Source: Enterobacter sp. kpr-6
GTDB lineage: Bacteria > Pseudomonadota > Gammaproteobacteria > Enterobacterales > Enterobacteriaceae
NCBI RefSeq assembly: GCF_900116015.1
Contig: NZ_FOYH01000004.1
Coordinates: 248,001-312,000 of the forward strand
DNA: 64,000 nucleotides
Reading direction: 5' to 3'
Below are positions 63,949-64,000 of the stretch, in pieces; the stretch's first letter is position 1, and each line of letters begins with the position of its first letter. A program made the position numbers and the translations under genes. The notes beneath the pieces were generated by a model. The model worked only from the letters and a program-made list of their open reading frames with translations. It had not been told where the DNA came from and did no database searches.

Positions 63949-64000
63949 GGCGCGCTTATGAATTGATGCCGGGCGATGAATCATCCGCATTGAGTGATTG

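Overview
The window is a chromosomal segment of a gamma-proteobacterium of the family Enterobacteriaceae. Gene order and protein sequences follow the Escherichia coli K-12 leu-to-hpt interval almost gene for gene (leuB to gcd). Small differences point to a relative of E. coli rather than E. coli itself: a GH43 glycosidase and sugar symporter between ampE and aroP, a DUF2950 gene next to yacH, and an excalibur-domain gene after acnB. The codon use and these insertions would suit Enterobacter, Lelliottia, Leclercia or a similar genus, but the genus cannot be settled from this sequence alone. No tRNA, rRNA, CRISPR array, prophage or insertion sequence was seen.

Layout. (1) 1-8045: branched-chain amino acid genes and regulators: leuB (cut by the window edge), leuA and the leuL attenuator on the minus strand, then the LysR-type regulator leuO, acetohydroxyacid synthase III (ilvIH) and the carbon-flux regulator cra. 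(2) 8561-26547: the division and cell wall (dcw) cluster, mraZ-rsmH-ftsL-ftsI-murE-murF-mraY-murD-ftsW-murG-murC-ddlB-ftsQ-ftsA-ftsZ-lpxC, all on the plus strand with mostly overlapping or near-touching genes. It makes peptidoglycan precursors and the septal machinery in one transcriptional block. (3) 26838-30553: secM-secA-mutT, with translational feedback on SecA. (4) 30550-36743: yacG-zapD-coaE (minus), guaC (plus), and the type IV pilus-like ppdD-hofB-hofC operon (minus). (5) 36743-39173: nadC against ampD-ampE. (6) 39179-41535: the GH43 and GPH-symporter pair. (7) 41803-50799: aroP, then pdhR-aceE-aceF-lpd, the pyruvate dehydrogenase operon with its PdhR operator. (8) 50850-56203: a two-gene exported DUF2950/DUF3300 (yacH) operon, divergent from acnB. 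(9) 56372-64000: a low-GC excalibur-domain gene, yacL, spermidine synthesis (speE-speD), yacC, copper oxidase cueO with a CueR-type promoter, and glucose dehydrogenase gcd divergent from the (absent) hpt gene.

Features beyond the standard genes: a family of GC-rich palindromic repeats that appears four times between 41.6 and 61.4 kb, each time next to a stop codon; a stretch inside ftsI with strongly atypical codons, where E. coli is reported to carry an embedded small RNA; a 43-base near-perfect palindrome between leuO and ilvI; a SecM arrest motif with a changed residue; and a 20-base perfect palindrome at the lpd promoter. I found no wholly new multi-gene system. The least understood genes are the DUF2950/yacH pair and the excalibur protein.
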